DNA of 7,168 nucleotides, taken from NCBI GenBank assembly GCA_023416455.1, contig JAEZHQ010000027.1:1-7168 (forward strand), given 5' to 3'. Made by a program: the position numbers and the translations under genes. Of this stretch, positions 1 to 5,521 are shown piece after piece. This DNA comes from Pseudomonadota bacterium. Its GTDB lineage: Bacteria; Pseudomonadota; Alphaproteobacteria; Azospirillales; Azospirillaceae. The number at the start of each line of letters is the position of its first letter. The stretch's first letter is position 1. The notes beneath the pieces are model-generated. The model made no database searches. It was given only the letters and a program-made list of their open reading frames with translations, and was not told the origin of the DNA.

Positions 1-965
1 GGCCGCCCCTGCGCGCGCCGGCGCTCGTTCAGCGCTCGCAGCCGGCGCCGCAGGTCGGCCTCGGCGGCGAGCGCGCTGCGGCAGGCGTCGGCCGGCCGGT
101 CGGCCTTGAAGATGGCCAGCGTGCCGTCGCCCATCAGCTTCAGCACGTCGCCGCCGGCCTCGTGGACCGCCGAGATCACCGCCTCGGCGTAGTCGTTCAG
201 CAGCGGGATGATCTCGCCGGGCGGGGCGGTGTCGGAAATGCTGGTGTAGCCGCGCAGGTCGGAAAACCACAGGACCGCGCTGATCCGGTCGGCGACGCCG
301 CGCGAGATGCGCCCTTCGAGAACGCGCTGCCCGGCATCCTGGCCGAGATAAACCCCGACCAGCGTCCCGGCGATCCGCGCCAGCGAGGCGCTCTTGACGG
401 CCAGCGCCAGCGTCGGCAGAAGGCGGCGCAAGGCGGGCAGGTCGGCCGCGGCGAAGCCGCCGGGACGGCGCGTCGTCCAGTGGGAATAGACGCAATCCAT
501 CCCGCCGATCACGCCGCCACCGCCGCCACCGCCACCGCCACCGCCACCGCCACCGTCGAAGCGGTGCACGAAGGCGGCATAGTCGGTCTGCCCCTCGGCC
601 CTCATCGGGTCGAGCTGGGGAAAATCGATGGGGTCGTCCGGCCCCAGGCGCCGGCGCAACTCGTCCGTCCCGCTCGCCAGCAGATGGTAGAAGGGACTCC
701 GAAGCCAGCTGGCCGCGGCCTCGCCAACATCGGTCCGCCCGTACTCGACGACCGCCGTCTCCTCCACGCCGTCGTTCCGCCATCGGAAGGCGCGGCCCTC
801 GTGGATGGGATGCAGGGTGTCGATGACGGTCACGGCGCGGGCCAGCGCCAGCCCGGCCTGGCAACATTGCTCGCAGAAGCCGTGCAGCAGTTCGGTTTCC
901 GACGCCCCGGCAAGGCCGCGCCCGACCAGCCAGGCCGCGATCCGGTCGATGTCGCCGTCCTTCAT
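1..965 (-). CDS. Class III adenylate/guanylate cyclase (3' end outside window)
   Basis: This is a partial gene of 321 codons, open to the left edge, that converts ATP (or GTP) to a cyclic nucleotide and pyrophosphate. The catalytic domain begins near residue 220. It shows the first metal-binding aspartate in FSDLRGYTS (D236) and the second in KLMGDGTLAIF (D280). K276 sits at the usual purine-recognition position, which favours ATP. The N-terminal ~200 residues contain LHPIHEGRAFRWR and DFPQLDPMRAEGQTDY, a pattern I associate with the soluble regulatory region of many alphaproteobacterial cyclases; I see no membrane segment. Within it, 14 consecutive glycines (138-151) are encoded by a GGT/GGC repeat. 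The ATG at 963-965 is preceded by GGTGGAG with only a short gap to the start. The gene lies just beyond the parB/parS region on the same strand, with 238 bp between them, so it may have its own promoter. The C-terminal end of the cyclase domain is not visible. Family assignment is secure; nucleotide specificity is inferred. Confidence 0.93.
   Translation of the reverse strand, partial: MKDGDIDRIAAWLVGRGLAGASETELLHGFCEQCCQAGLALARAVTVIDTLHPIHEGRAFRWRNDGVEETAVVEYGRTDVGEAAASWLRSPFYHLLASGTDELRRRLGPDDPIDFPQLDPMRAEGQTDYAAFVHRFDGGGGGGGGGGGGGGVIGGMDCVYSHWTTRRPGGFAAADLPALRRLLPTLALAVKSASLARIAGTLVGVYLGQDAGQRVLEGRISRGVADRISAVLWFSDLRGYTSISDTAPPGEIIPLLNDYAEAVISAVHEAGGDVLKLMGDGTLAIFKADRPADACRSALAAEADLRRRLRALNERRRAQGR
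513..554 (-). repeat. GGT/GGC microsatellite encoding 14 glycines
   Basis: Fourteen consecutive glycine codons alternate mainly GGT and GGC, giving a near-perfect 6-bp tandem repeat, in frame inside the cyclase N-terminal region (residues 138-151). Because the unit is 6 bp, slippage by whole units would change glycine number without breaking the frame. It probably forms a flexible loop between FVHRFD and the following VIGGMDCVYS strand. Confidence 0.93.
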
Positions 966-1037
966 CGCTCCACCCCGCGGCCGTTTCCGTCCGGTGGCGT
1001 CCCGGTCCCGGGAACCGCCCGGAACGGCCGAAGGGCA

Positions 1038-1078
1038 GGGCCGGCCGGGACGCCCGGCGGCGCCTCCGGCCCTTTTTT
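1038..1078 (+). terminator. Candidate intrinsic terminator, plus-strand orientation
   Basis: A 7-bp stem pairs GGGCCGG (1038-1044) with CCGGCCC (1066-1072), and the 21-nt loop contains a further CCGGG/CCCGG hairpin (1045-1049 with 1053-1057). Six T residues follow directly (1073-1078). The geometry fits a rho-independent terminator for rightward transcription. Every gene seen in the window is leftward, so its target would be antisense transcription coming out of the cyclase gene. Read leftward, the A-run precedes the hairpin and there is no T-run, so it would not terminate parAB transcripts in the usual way. Confidence 0.45.
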
Positions 1079-1137
1079 ATCATCATAGGAGGTGGCACGC
1101 GACCGCTCCGGCAGGGGCGGCCATCCGGTGCGGGTGA

Positions 1138-1155
1138 ACTTACGACGTCGCAAGT
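1138..1155. promoter_or_regulatory. parS: Candidate parS site 1 (GACGTC-centred palindrome)
   Basis: ACTTACGACGTCGCAAGT is an 18-bp palindrome with a single mismatched pair, centred between 1146 and 1147. It shares the core TACGACGTCGCAAG/TGCGACGTCGCAAG with a second, more perfect copy 41 bp away. Position directly downstream of parB and presence in two copies are what make it a parS candidate. It is not the classic chromosomal TGTTTCACGTGAAACA sequence, so binding by this ParB is inferred. A pair of half-sites, GTCGCA (1154-1159) and TGCGAC (1166-1171), lies between the two palindromes. Confidence 0.65.
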
Positions 1156-1174
1156 CGCACCCGCCTGCGACACC

Positions 1175-1200
1175 GCCCGCTTGCGACGTCGCAAGTGGGC
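1175..1200. promoter_or_regulatory. parS: Candidate parS site 2 (extended perfect palindrome)
   Basis: The inner 16 bp, CTTGCGACGTCGCAAG (1180-1195), is a perfect palindrome. It extends through one mismatched pair (1179/1196) to GCCC and GGGC arms, giving a 26-bp dyad that ends only 3 bp from the parB stop codon. It matches the core of the site at 1138-1155. The same dyad could fold as a hairpin at the 3' end of the parAB transcript, but no T-run follows on that strand, so a centromere role is preferred over a terminator. Confidence 0.68.
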
Positions 1201-1203
1201 GGC

Positions 1204-2064
1204 TCAGCCGCCGAGCAGGCTGTCGATGCGGTCGCGCATGGCGCGCAGCCGGTCCCGGTGCTCCTCGGGCAGCCGGCCGCGGGCCTCCTGGAGGCGGTCC
1301 AGCTCGCCGGCGATGCGCGCCAGGCTCTGGCCCATCGCGCGCGCCGTCAGCGGCCGCGGGGCGGAGGCCCGGGCGGCCTTCTTCTCCACCCGCAGGTCGC
1401 GCACGGTCATGCCGGCCTTGGCCCGCTGCCAGAAGGAGCGGACGAGGGCGGGATCGTCGAGCGTGGCGATCTCCACCAGCACCGACCGGCTCACCCGTGC
1501 CGGGTCGCGGCGGTAGTCCTCCAGCACGTCGTCGGGAAGCCGCAGGACCGACAGGCGGCGCGACACCTCGGCCTCGACGCAGCCGATCATGACCCCGACC
1601 TCGGCCATCAGGAAGCCGTGCCGTTCCATGAGGCGCTCCAGGCTGCGCGCCAGATCGACCGCATCCAGATCGACGCGCTGCACATTCTCGATCAGCGCGA
1701 TCTCCTCGGGCCGGCCCTGGGTGATGATGGCCGGGATGGTCGCCCGCCCCAGCATCTGGTGCGCCCGCAGCCGCCGCTCGCCCGCCACCAGCCTGTACTC
1801 GCCCGGACCGCCGCCCGCGGTGACCAGGATCGGCTGCTGGAGGCCGTGCCGTTCGATGGAGGCGGCCAGCGCCCGCAGGTCCGCCTCGTCGAACACCGTG
1901 CGGGGCTGGTCCGGGTTGGGGGCGATCCGCGCCACGTCGGCCTCGACCAGGCGGGGCAGGCTGCCCGACAGGCCGAACAGGCGGTCGGTCTCCGCCGCCT
2001 CCTCGCGGACGGCGCCCGGCCCCTGGACCTGGGCGCGGGTGTCGCGCTTGAACCTAGGCGCCAT
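1204..2064 (-). CDS. parB: ParB/Spo0J-family partition protein
   Basis: A 286-residue centromere-binding protein that loads on parS, spreads as a CTP-dependent clamp, and is moved by ParA to segregate the replicon. Residues 40-72 carry the N-terminal ParB region (ARIAPNPDQPRTVFDE and following). GERRLRA at 95-101 is the nucleotide-binding box and ENVQR at 126-130 the second conserved box. The helix-turn-helix is about 150-176 (FLMAEVGVMIGCVEAEVSRR). The C-terminal 50 residues are charged and helical, as expected for the dimerisation domain. Length is typical of chromosome-type ParB. The ATG at 2062-2064 is supported by TGGAGG six bases upstream and by the lack of another in-frame methionine until residue 104. 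The gene overlaps the end of parA by 11 bp, and two likely parS palindromes follow its stop. Confidence 0.96.
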   Translation of the reverse strand: MAPRFKRDTRAQVQGPGAVREEAAETDRLFGLSGSLPRLVEADVARIAPNPDQPRTVFDEADLRALAASIERHGLQQPILVTAGGGPGEYRLVAGERRLRAHQMLGRATIPAIITQGRPEEIALIENVQRVDLDAVDLARSLERLMERHGFLMAEVGVMIGCVEAEVSRRLSVLRLPDDVLEDYRRDPARVSRSVLVEIATLDDPALVRSFWQRAKAGMTVRDLRVEKKAARASAPRPLTARAMGQSLARIAGELDRLQEARGRLPEEHRDRLRAMRDRIDSLLGG

Positions 2065-3073
2065 GGGCCGCCTCCACCGTCCGGTCGGCGATGGCCATCA
2101 GGCGCCGCGCGATCTCGACGAAGGTCTCCATGCCCGGCGCGCCGGGGTCGCCGGCCAGCGTGATCACGTTGGCGGCGGCTGCCTGGGAATAGACGGTGGA
2201 GCGCGGGATGGGGTCGAACATGGGGATCCGCGCCCCCCACAGGGCGTGCAGGTCGTCCAGCGAGGCGCGGTCCTGCGACTGGCGGGCGCTGTACATGGTC
2301 GGCACGATGCCCAGGATCTCGAGGTCGGGGTTGGAGCGGCGGCGGATCTTGGCGATGGTCTCGGACAGCTGGTCGAGACCCAGGATGGCGTGCGCCTCGG
2401 TCTGGCAGGGGATCAGCAGCCAGTTCGCCGCCACCAGCGCGTTGGAGGTGATCATGCCGAGCGCCGGGGCGCAGTCGATCACGATGAAGTCGTAGCCGCC
2501 CTTCACCGCCGCCAGCATCTCCGCCATGGCGCTGATGCCGGTCGGCTCGTGGTACAGCTCCGCCTCGGCGGCGGCCAGCGCGATGCTGGCGGGAACGAGG
2601 TCGAGGCCGGGCACCGCGGTCGGCAGGACGACCTCGGCCAGCGGCGCCTTGCCGGTCAGCGCGTGGTAATGGGTCCGGCCCTGGCGGGTCAGTTCGACCA
2701 CCCGGGCCTGCGGGACGCCCACATGCATGGTGGCGTTGCCCTGGGAGTCGGCGTCGACCAGCAGCACCCGGTTGCCGGCGCGCGCCAGGACGTAGCCCAG
2801 GTTGACGCTGGTCGCGGTCTTGGCGGTGCCGCCCTTCTGGAGGGCGACCGCGACCGTCACCGCGGGGCCGCCGCGCGCCGGGCGGCCGAACCCGAGGCGG
2901 GCGATCGACAGCGCGCCGGCGACGTCGCGGGGCAGGCGCTCCCGCTCCGTCTCCCACCGCGAGATCTTCTGCTTGTCGTAGCGACGCCCCAGCAGCTCGT
3001 TCAGCCAGCCGGCGAACTCCGGCTGGGTCATGCGCTGGCGCTCGCGAAGCGCGCGCAGCTCCTCTCCCGTCAC
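2054..3073 (-). CDS. parA: ParA partition ATPase with N-terminal HTH
   Basis: A 339-residue partition ATPase that works with ParB to move and position replicon copies on the nucleoid. Residues 1-49 form an XRE-like helix-turn-helix (MTQPEFAGWLNELL followed by KQKISRWETE), suggesting direct DNA binding and autorepression, as in plasmid-type ParA proteins. The ATPase follows: a deviant Walker A at 80-87 reading KGGTAKTA with the signature K80 and K85, a Walker A' VLLVDADSQGNAT (D107, D109), and a Walker B FIVIDCAPALG (D200). The usual glycine before K85 is alanine. The start is GTG at 3071-3073, with GGGAGGG four bases upstream. The gene is preceded after 30 bp by the histidine kinase stop, and its promoter lies in that junction. 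It overlaps parB by 11 bp, so the two form one operon. Confidence 0.96.
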   Translation of the reverse strand: MTGEELRALRERQRMTQPEFAGWLNELLGRRYDKQKISRWETERERLPRDVAGALSIARLGFGRPARGGPAVTVAVALQKGGTAKTATSVNLGYVLARAGNRVLLVDADSQGNATMHVGVPQARVVELTRQGRTHYHALTGKAPLAEVVLPTAVPGLDLVPASIALAAAEAELYHEPTGISAMAEMLAAVKGGYDFIVIDCAPALGMITSNALVAANWLLIPCQTEAHAILGLDQLSETIAKIRRRSNPDLEILGIVPTMYSARQSQDRASLDDLHALWGARIPMFDPIPRSTVYSQAAAANVITLAGDPGAPGMETFVEIARRLMAIADRTVEAAHGA

Positions 3074-3092
3074 GGCACCCTCCCGATCAATC

Positions 3093-3102
3093 GTGGTGCC
3101 AC
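3093..3102. promoter_or_regulatory. Small palindrome over parA promoter, possible operator
   Basis: GTGGTGCCAC has 4-bp inverted arms (GTGG/CCAC). It overlaps the end of the proposed -10 hexamer and the expected transcription start of parAB, a position where a bound repressor would block initiation. ParA's N-terminal helix-turn-helix makes it the natural candidate to bind. The palindrome is short and could be chance. Confidence 0.35.
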
Positions 3103-3129
3103 TTTATGGGGTAGGTTCCACCGGGTCAA
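3101..3129 (-). promoter_or_regulatory. Predicted sigma70-type promoter for parAB
   Basis: On the minus strand TTGACC (3124-3129, five of six matches to the -35 consensus) is followed after exactly 17 bp by TAAAGT (3101-3106, four of six matches to the -10). Initiation would fall near 3094, leaving a leader of about 20 nt that includes the GGGAGGG ribosome binding site of parA. The -35 and spacer lie inside the final codons of the upstream histidine kinase gene, so parAB would be uncoupled from it. Confidence 0.55.
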
Positions 3130-5335
3130 CGGCGCCCACCAGGGCCTCGGCGCCCGGCCCCGGCGGGTCGCGGCGCGGCAGCGTGAAGCGGACGGCGCAG
3201 CCGCCGCCGGCCGCCTCCTCCACCCAGATGCGGCCGCCGTGGCGCTCGACGATCTTACGGCACAGCGCGAGCCCGATCCCGGTGCCCTCGTAGGCGTCGC
3301 GGCGGTGCAGGCGCTGGAAAAGCCCGAAGACCCGCTCGCGGTGCTCGGGCGCGATCCCGATGCCGTTGTCGCACACCGTGAAGAGCCAGGCTCCGGCGGC
3401 GGCGCCCGCGGTCGGCTCCGCCGCCGCGCAGGCGACCCGCAGGACCGGCGGCCGGTCGGGGGCGCGGTACTTGACGGCGTTGCCGATCAGGTTCTGGAAC
3501 AGCCGCACCAGCTCGCCCTCATCCCCCCATAGGGTGGGCAGGCCGGGGTCGACCGTGACCGTCGCCGCCGCGTCGGCGATGGCGGCCTCCAGGGCTTGCA
3601 GCGCCGCCTCGACCAGGGCGCCGGCCGGGCAGGGGGCGAAGGGCCGGGTGCGGCGGCCGACGCGGCTGAATTCGAGCAGGTCGACGATCAGCCGGTCCAT
3701 GCGCCGCGCCCCGTCGCGGGCGAAGGCCAGATGGCTGCGCGTCTCCGCGTCCAGCCGGTCGGCCAGATCCTGCTCCAGCAGGACCAGATAGCCGCCGATC
3801 GTCCGCAGCGGCTGGCGCAGGTCGTGCGACGCGGCGTAGGCGAAGGCTTCCAGCTCGGCGTTGGAGCGCTCCAGCTCGGCGGTCTTGGCCTCCAGCGCCC
3901 GCTCGGCCGTCTTGCGGGCGCCGATGTCGGTGTGGGTGCCGACCACGCGCAGCGGCGTCCCGTCGCCGGCGCGCCGCACCAGGATGGCGCGGTCGAGGAT
4001 CCAGGTGTAGGAGCCGTCCTTGCGGCGGACGCGGTGCTCGCTGCTGTAGAGGGGGGTGGCGCCGGCGACGTGGCGGGCCAGGGCGGCGCCCACGGCCTCG
4101 CGGTCGTCGGGGTGGATGCGGTCCTCCCGCTCGGCCAGCCGGTTGGCGATCTCGTGGTCGGCGTAGCCCAGCATGCTCTTCCAGCCGCTGGAGAAGAAGA
4201 CGTCGCCGGTGGCCGGGTTCCAGTCCCACACGCCGTCGCCCACCGCCTCCAGGGCGAGCCGCCAGCGCTCCTCGGTCTCCACGAGCTGGCGCTGCGCCGC
4301 CTCCAGCCGGTGCCGGTGCCGGATCTGGCGCTGGGCGAGCCAAGCGACCAGCAGGACGGCCAGCAGGACGAAGGCCGCCGCCGCCGCGCCGCCGGCCAGG
4401 ACCTCCTGGCGGCGCGCCTCGAACCCGGCCAGGACCTCCGCTTCGCCGAGCATGACCAGCACGACCAGCGGATAATCGTCGAGCCGGCGGTAGGCCCCGA
4501 TGCGCCGGCGCCCGTCGACCGCGCTGGCGATGCGGTGGCTTCCCGCCACCGGGCCGGCCGGATCGAAGAAGGGGCGGTCCGGCAGGACGAAGCCGATCGG
4601 CGACACCGGCGCCTCCACCCCGGAGGCACGGGCCCGGATCACCCGGTCCAGCCCGACCAGGGACACCACGCCCTCGCGGCCGATGTCGATGGAGCGGTAG
4701 AAGGCGGACAGCTGGTCGGGGTCGACCGACAGCACCAGGATCCCGTCGAAGGCGCCGCCGGGGCCGCGCAGCGGCCGGGAGAACTGGATCGACCATTTGC
4801 CCGACACCCGCCCCAACACCGGCTTGCTGATGAAGAGGGCGTCGCGGACGCTCCCCCCGGGGCCGGAGGCGGCGTCGCGGTGGACGAGAAAATGCTCGCG
4901 GTCGGCCAGCGAGACCGGCTGCGGCGGGGGCGCGAGGTTGCTGAAGCGGAGCCGCCCCGCGGCGTCGGAGCCGGCGACCTGGAAGGCAAGGTCGGCGTAG
5001 AGCGAGCGCTGCCAGGCCGCCGCCCGGGGAAAGAAGGCGACGGGATCCTCCTCGAACGCCTCGCGCAGATGGATCAGCGCCTGGTCGATCCGCCGGATCG
5101 TCTGGTGGATGTGCTCCTCGAAGGTGCGCGCCAGGTTGGCGGCGTCCCGCTCGGCGGTCCGCAGCGCCTCGGCGCGCTCCCGCTCGACGCTGGCGGTGGC
5201 GACATAGGCGCCCCCGCCCAGCAGCGCCGCCCCGAGCAGGAGGACCAGGACGGGAAGGCCGGACAGCAGCCGTTCGGTCCAGCGCTCGCCGAGCCGTCCC
5301 AGGGTGTCGCGGATCCCCGCGGTCGCGCGTGCCAT
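3104..5335 (-). CDS. Membrane sensor histidine kinase (Cache-PAS-HisKA-HATPase)
   Basis: A 743-residue two-component sensor that would sit in the inner membrane, autophosphorylate on a histidine, and pass the phosphate to a response regulator not present here. A transmembrane helix at about 25-48 and a second at about 312-335 bracket a periplasmic region with the look of a double Cache sensor (ARTFEEHIHQTIRRIDQAL, then FISKPVLGRVSGKWSIQFSR). A PAS/PAC domain follows at about 357-472 (WRLALEAVGDGVWDWNPATG, HRVRRKDGSYTWI). A short coiled coil (475-498) leads into HisKA, with the phosphoacceptor H504 in ASHDLRQPLR. The ATPase shows the N box NLIGNAVKY (615-623), G1 DNGIGIAP (656-663) and G2 GTGIGLAL (684-691), so it appears catalytically intact. 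The ATG at 5333-5335 has only a weak GGA upstream, amid CGTCCGT repeats. It lies 186 bp after rep and 30 bp before parA, which is unusual company. The ligand is unknown. Confidence 0.95.
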   Translation of the reverse strand: MARATAGIRDTLGRLGERWTERLLSGLPVLVLLLGAALLGGGAYVATASVERERAEALRTAERDAANLARTFEEHIHQTIRRIDQALIHLREAFEEDPVAFFPRAAAWQRSLYADLAFQVAGSDAAGRLRFSNLAPPPQPVSLADREHFLVHRDAASGPGGSVRDALFISKPVLGRVSGKWSIQFSRPLRGPGGAFDGILVLSVDPDQLSAFYRSIDIGREGVVSLVGLDRVIRARASGVEAPVSPIGFVLPDRPFFDPAGPVAGSHRIASAVDGRRRIGAYRRLDDYPLVVLVMLGEAEVLAGFEARRQEVLAGGAAAAAFVLLAVLLVAWLAQRQIRHRHRLEAAQRQLVETEERWRLALEAVGDGVWDWNPATGDVFFSSGWKSMLGYADHEIANRLAEREDRIHPDDREAVGAALARHVAGATPLYSSEHRVRRKDGSYTWILDRAILVRRAGDGTPLRVVGTHTDIGARKTAERALEAKTAELERSNAELEAFAYAASHDLRQPLRTIGGYLVLLEQDLADRLDAETRSHLAFARDGARRMDRLIVDLLEFSRVGRRTRPFAPCPAGALVEAALQALEAAIADAAATVTVDPGLPTLWGDEGELVRLFQNLIGNAVKYRAPDRPPVLRVACAAAEPTAGAAAGAWLFTVCDNGIGIAPEHRERVFGLFQRLHRRDAYEGTGIGLALCRKIVERHGGRIWVEEAAGGGCAVRFTLPRRDPPGPGAEALVGAVDPVEPTP

Positions 5336-5470
5336 CGTCCGTGCCGTCCGTCCGTACCCTCGCCCAGGCGGCTCCGTCGCGGCCGCCCGGCCGGGGACGA
5401 TTCCTTCCGCCGGCCACCCAAGCTACGTCCGGTGCGGCAACCGCCGCAACCGCCCGTCGCATCGGAAGGC

Positions 5471-5510
5471 GGAGAAAACCGAAAAAGGGAAGAGGAGGGC
5501 AGGGAAGAGG
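5471..5510 (-). other. Pyrimidine-rich tract downstream of rep
   Basis: In the rep-sense transcript this stretch is almost entirely C and U. It contains a 10-bp direct repeat (AGGGAAGAGG on the plus strand at 5486-5495 and 5501-5510, 15-bp period), then CCCTTTTT and GGTTTTCTCC. A C-rich, G-poor segment just after a stop codon is the kind of sequence rho can load on, but no hairpin precedes the T-run, so I do not call an intrinsic terminator. It lies in the 186-bp gap between rep and the histidine kinase gene. No convincing promoter for the kinase was found in that gap. Confidence 0.4.
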
Positions 5511-5521
5511 ACGTGCGCGCC

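Larger units (their letters stand above)
966..1203. other. Intergenic region between parB and the cyclase
   Basis: This 238-bp gap holds the two GACGTC-centred palindromes near parB and a strong GC-rich hairpin with a T-run reading on the plus strand. On the minus strand a TATGAT hexamer lies at 1082-1087 and could serve as a -10 for the cyclase gene, but the position 16-18 bp upstream (around CGGAGC) has no resemblance to TTGACA, so I do not call a promoter. An AGGAGGTG string on the plus strand (1087-1094) looks like a ribosome binding site but no believable gene follows it. Confidence 0.6.

Noticed and set aside
162..1088. A 308-codon plus-strand frame opposite the cyclase gene
   Set aside because: The minus-strand frame carries unmistakable cyclase catalytic motifs; the plus-strand translation includes an Ala-Thr run that is only the glycine repeat read antisense.
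962..1153. A 63-codon minus-strand frame ending at the cyclase start
   Set aside because: It spans the hairpin and parS site 1, has no ribosome binding site or family resemblance, and its composition looks like intergenic GC-rich DNA. A short leader peptide cannot be fully excluded.
1175..1200. Dyad after parB as an intrinsic terminator
   Set aside because: No T-run follows on the parAB strand, and a related copy 41 bp away argues for a protein-binding site instead.
1092..1592. Plus-strand frame after a perfect AGGAGGTG string
   Set aside because: The only start is a GTG inside the Shine-Dalgarno-like string itself, and the product is Arg/Ala/Pro-rich shadow of parB.
1589..3532. A 647-codon open frame on the plus strand opposite parAB
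   Set aside because: The product is low in complexity with no recognisable motif, lies antisense to clear parA and parB genes, and lacks a ribosome binding site that stands out.
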